24,942 nt of DNA. It comes from RGIG3528 sp964653855 (lineage in GTDB: Bacteria > Bacillota > Clostridia > Lachnospirales > Lachnospiraceae). The stretch spans positions 1-24,942 of the forward strand of contig CAZZFV010000032.1 of the NCBI GenBank assembly GCA_964653855.1, in the 5' to 3' direction. Below the pieces are notes generated by a model, which made no database searches, was not told where the DNA came from, and saw nothing but the letters and a program-made list of their open reading frames with translations. This document shows, piece by piece, positions 23,068 through 24,942 of this stretch. A program made the translations under genes and the position numbers. Each line of letters starts with the position of its first letter. Within the stretch, counting starts at the first letter, position 1.

Positions 23068-23118
23068 CCCACTTAAAAGCGTTTTTAGAACTTACCACTT
23101 ACCGAAAGGATATCAATT

Positions 23119-24045
23119 ATGCTTTACTTACATTCTCTTGAAGAGGCAGACGAAATTTTTAAAGCTCTCAGCACTCCCATGCGTTTAAAAATAATGCAGC
23201 TGATTTATGAGAACAAAAATTTAAGCATGAACGACCTTGCCGAAGCGCTCGATCTCACAAATTCCGCGATTTCGCTTCACGTAAGCAAGCTCGAATCCGC
23301 AGGTCTTGTTGCAATCCAAACAACGTCCGGAAAACGCGGTATCAGAAAAATAGTAACACCGCTTCACGATAAATTGATTGTCGACCTTGCTCCGCACGAA
23401 GCCTCAAAGCCGTGTTACAGAGATGAAATCGCGGTCGGACACTTTACGTCGATCGACGCTCATCCCACATGCGGACTTGCGACTCCGTCCACAATAATCG
23501 GTGAGCTTGACGATCCGCGCACTTTTTCTTATCCCGAACGCTTCAACGCGGGCGTTCTTTGGTTCGGCTACGGAAGCATAACCTACAATCTTCCGAACCG
23601 CCTGCGTGCGGGTCAGACGGTTTCCGAAATCCAGATATCCTTTGAAATTTCATCGGAATGCCCGAACGTAAACGAAGATTATCCGAGCGACATCTATTTT
23701 TCGATTAACCAAACAATGCTCGGCAAATGGATAAGTCCCGGCGATTACGGCGCACGCAGAGGAATAGTTTCCCCTTCGTGGTGGCCCTCGCCTCTCAACC
23801 AATACGGGCTTTTAAAGACACTCATAATAAACAAAGAGGGTTCCTTCATAGACGGAACCCACAAAATATCGGATGTCACGATAGACGATTTAAAAATTCA
23901 ATATAATTCCACAATAGACTTAAAGTTTTCCGTCCCGAAGGACACCGTAAATTGCGGAGGCCTCACGCTGTTCGGCTCGGAATTCGGTGACTACGCGCAA
24001 AACATCGTTGTAAACATTTACTACGACGAAGTGGTGAATTATTAA
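23119..24045 (+). CDS. ArsR-type winged-helix regulator with large C-terminal sensor-like domain
   Basis: The first 82 residues are an ArsR/SmtB-type winged helix (EIFKALSTPMRLKIMQLIY at 12-30, then LAEALDLTNSAISLHVSKLE at 40-59). The remaining 225 residues are a separate domain beginning near residue 95, with SIDAHPTCGLATPSTIIGEL (111-130), DDPRTFSYPERFNAGVLWFG (131-150) and many alternating β-strand patterns. ArsR regulators are usually about 100 residues and sense metals; the classic ELCVCDL metal site is absent here. Cys99, His108, His115 and Cys118 could form another metal site, but this is a guess. I recall similar fused regulators beside arabinofuranosidase genes in Paenibacillus-like Firmicutes, unverified here. 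Divergence from the GH51 operon suggests that it senses arabinose or an arabino-oligosaccharide and controls that operon. Confidence 0.82.
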   Translation: MLYLHSLEEADEIFKALSTPMRLKIMQLIYENKNLSMNDLAEALDLTNSAISLHVSKLESAGLVAIQTTSGKRGIRKIVTPLHDKLIVDLAPHEASKPCYRDEIAVGHFTSIDAHPTCGLATPSTIIGELDDPRTFSYPERFNAGVLWFGYGSITYNLPNRLRAGQTVSEIQISFEISSECPNVNEDYPSDIYFSINQTMLGKWISPGDYGARRGIVSPSWWPSPLNQYGLLKTLIINKEGSFIDGTHKISDVTIDDLKIQYNSTIDLKFSVPKDTVNCGGLTLFGSEFGDYAQNIVVNIYYDEVVNY

Positions 24046-24084
24046 GTGGCAGCCGGGCGTTTACCAAAAAAATTATTAAAAGCA

Positions 24085-24112
24085 AAAAAAGAGCCCTTAA
24101 AGGCTCTTTTTT
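24085..24112. terminator. Bidirectional terminator between convergent genes
   Basis: An 11-bp perfect stem, AAAAAAGAGCC against GGCTCTTTTTT, with a six-base loop. The A-run on one side and T-run on the other let it work on both strands. It ends the regulator (stop 40 bp before, plus strand) and the amidohydrolase (stop about 32 bp away, minus strand). Confidence 0.93.
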
Positions 24113-24143
24113 ACGTTACCCGATACTTAAAACCGATAACACC

Positions 24144-24942
24144 TTATTTAATTCCCAACAATTCTCTTGCGTTTGTATCCGTAACACGCACATATTCTTC
24201 TTCCGAAAAATAATTTTTAAGTTCCGAAAGCGTTTCCTTCTGCCCCGCCCACGGTGAATCGGAGCCGAACAAAATATGATTTATTCCGACCGTTTCCTTG
24301 ATCTTGTTTGCGGCGTCTACGGAAATCTTTTTTTCTTCTTCCTTCCACATGGTATTGTTAAGCACATTCACAAACGAAAAGGCTGTGTCAACGTATACCC
24401 CGAATCCCGCAATGTTTTCGGGGACACGATTCCATTCCGCCCAGGCGCCCATATGTGCGAGGATCATTTTGGGGGGCTTTACGTCTTTTAACATATCGTG
24501 GATTTTCAAAATATCGCTTTCGTAATTTTCATGATAGCTTATGTCAAAGCCCGCGTGCGTGACAACGATAAGCCCAAGCTCCGATGCCGCATAAATTATG
24601 CGCTTTGTCCTTATATCGTTTATGTCAACACCCGTAAACACGGGATGAAGCTTTATTCCTTTGACGTTGTTTTCCTTTAAGGAAAGCAATATTTCCTTAT
24701 AGTTATCGTTGTCCGGATGAATCGCTCCGAAAGAGAGTATCCCTGTTCCGCCGTGCGCATAAAACTCTTCGTTTATCTTAAAAACGGATTCGTTGATCGA
24801 CTCGGTTTGCCTTGCGGCCGTTGCAACGGGGAGCACAACCGAAATATCGATTCCGGCCTCTTCCATTGAATTAAGAAGCCCCGCGCCCGTTCCGTTTGTG
24901 TGATAAGGTATCATAGAGCTTTCCGAAAGCTTCTTTAACGCC
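24144..24942 (-). CDS. Amidohydrolase-2 family metal-dependent hydrolase (partial, N-terminus off window)
   Basis: The reading frame stays open to the right edge, with ALKKLSESS before the internal ATG at 24914, so the true start lies beyond the window. The visible part is a TIM-barrel amidohydrolase: SMEEAGIDISVVLPVATAAR, KGIKLHP, VVTHAGFD, MILAHMG and FGSDSPW. The later His and Asp residues match metal and catalytic positions of the amidohydrolase-2 family. The N-terminal HxH metal motif must be in the missing part. Members hydrolyse or decarboxylate diverse substrates, so none can be named. It is convergent with the regulator and separated by a bidirectional terminator, so it probably belongs to a different unit from the arabinan operon. 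Confidence 0.87.
   Translation of the reverse strand, partial: ALKKLSESSMIPYHTNGTGAGLLNSMEEAGIDISVVLPVATAARQTESINESVFKINEEFYAHGGTGILSFGAIHPDNDNYKEILLSLKENNVKGIKLHPVFTGVDINDIRTKRIIYAASELGLIVVTHAGFDISYHENYESDILKIHDMLKDVKPPKMILAHMGAWAEWNRVPENIAGFGVYVDTAFSFVNVLNNTMWKEEEKKISVDAANKIKETVGINHILFGSDSPWAGQKETLSELKNYFSEEEYVRVTDTNARELLGIK

Larger units (their letters stand above)
22730..23118. promoter_or_regulatory. Divergent control region between GH51 operon and its regulator
   Basis: This 389-bp AT-rich spacer has no convincing ORF. It holds promoter-like elements for both directions and several repeats. TTTGATACG occurs as a direct repeat at 22775-22783 and 22981-22989. A motif of the form TTAAA-GC-TTTT occurs at 22766-22777 and 23073-23086, the second over the likely transcription start of the regulator. 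An inverted repeat is listed separately. These are candidate operators for the divergent regulator and possibly for catabolite control. I saw no riboswitch-like structure. Confidence 0.6.

Noticed and set aside
23119..23364. Regulator as a standard metal-sensing ArsR protein
   Set aside because: The classic ELCVCDL metal motif is absent, the protein is three times the usual length, and the neighbours are glycan genes, not metal resistance.
1..24942. CRISPR array, tRNA, rRNA, insertion sequence or prophage
   Set aside because: I saw no regularly spaced repeats, cloverleaf-like sequence, transposase motifs or phage genes. The only long repeat is the 139-bp pair inside one gene.

Overview
The window looks like an accessory polysaccharide-utilisation region from a Gram-positive, gut- or rumen-type Clostridia, most likely Lachnospiraceae. 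The clues are moderate GC, AGGAGG-type ribosome binding sites, lipoprotein signal peptides ending in a lipobox Cys, CUT1 sugar transporters without a dedicated ATPase, and a GH51/GH43 arabinan pair. The genus cannot be fixed from this sequence. A run of ten N at 9511-9520 shows that it comes from a draft or scaffolded assembly.

The left end (13-1369, minus strand) is a two-gene HipBA-like module. It comprises an HTH protein with an extra C-terminal domain, followed by a short HipA-like kinase that overlaps it by 8 bp. Two 17-bp inverted operator-like arms lie upstream. Next (1590-3554, minus) is a seven-TM protein with a degenerate GGDEF and an intact EAL domain, predicted to be a cyclic-di-GMP phosphodiesterase. 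It is flanked by clear hairpins.

The main body (22729 down to 3700, minus) is an apparent 11-gene, about 19-kb arabinan-utilisation operon. In transcription order: cytoplasmic GH51 arabinofuranosidase; a giant 996-residue solute-binding protein; permease F1; permease G1; an NHL/TPR/Yip1-like membrane protein; a DUF5696-type exported protein; permease F2; permease G2; a lipoprotein solute-binding protein (its gene holds the N gap); a LamG-like lipoprotein with tandem binding modules; and a lipoprotein GH43 arabinanase-like enzyme. Most junctions are 12-30 bp or overlap. The exceptions are 85 bp before the second binding protein and 224 bp, with a GC-rich hairpin, before GH43. The inferred scheme is that GH43 cuts arabinan at the surface, the LamG protein holds glycan, two ABC importers take up oligosaccharides, and GH51 releases L-arabinose inside. 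The NHL/Yip1 and DUF5696 proteins lie exactly between the two transporters and have no assigned role.

A divergent regulator (23119-24045, plus) has an ArsR-type winged helix fused to a large C-terminal domain and probably controls the operon from the 389-bp intergenic region. That region holds a near-consensus promoter for the regulator, a weaker one for the operon, and several repeat motifs. A bidirectional terminator separates the regulator from a convergent amidohydrolase cut off by the right edge (24144 to beyond 24942). I saw no tRNA, rRNA, CRISPR array, transposase or prophage gene.
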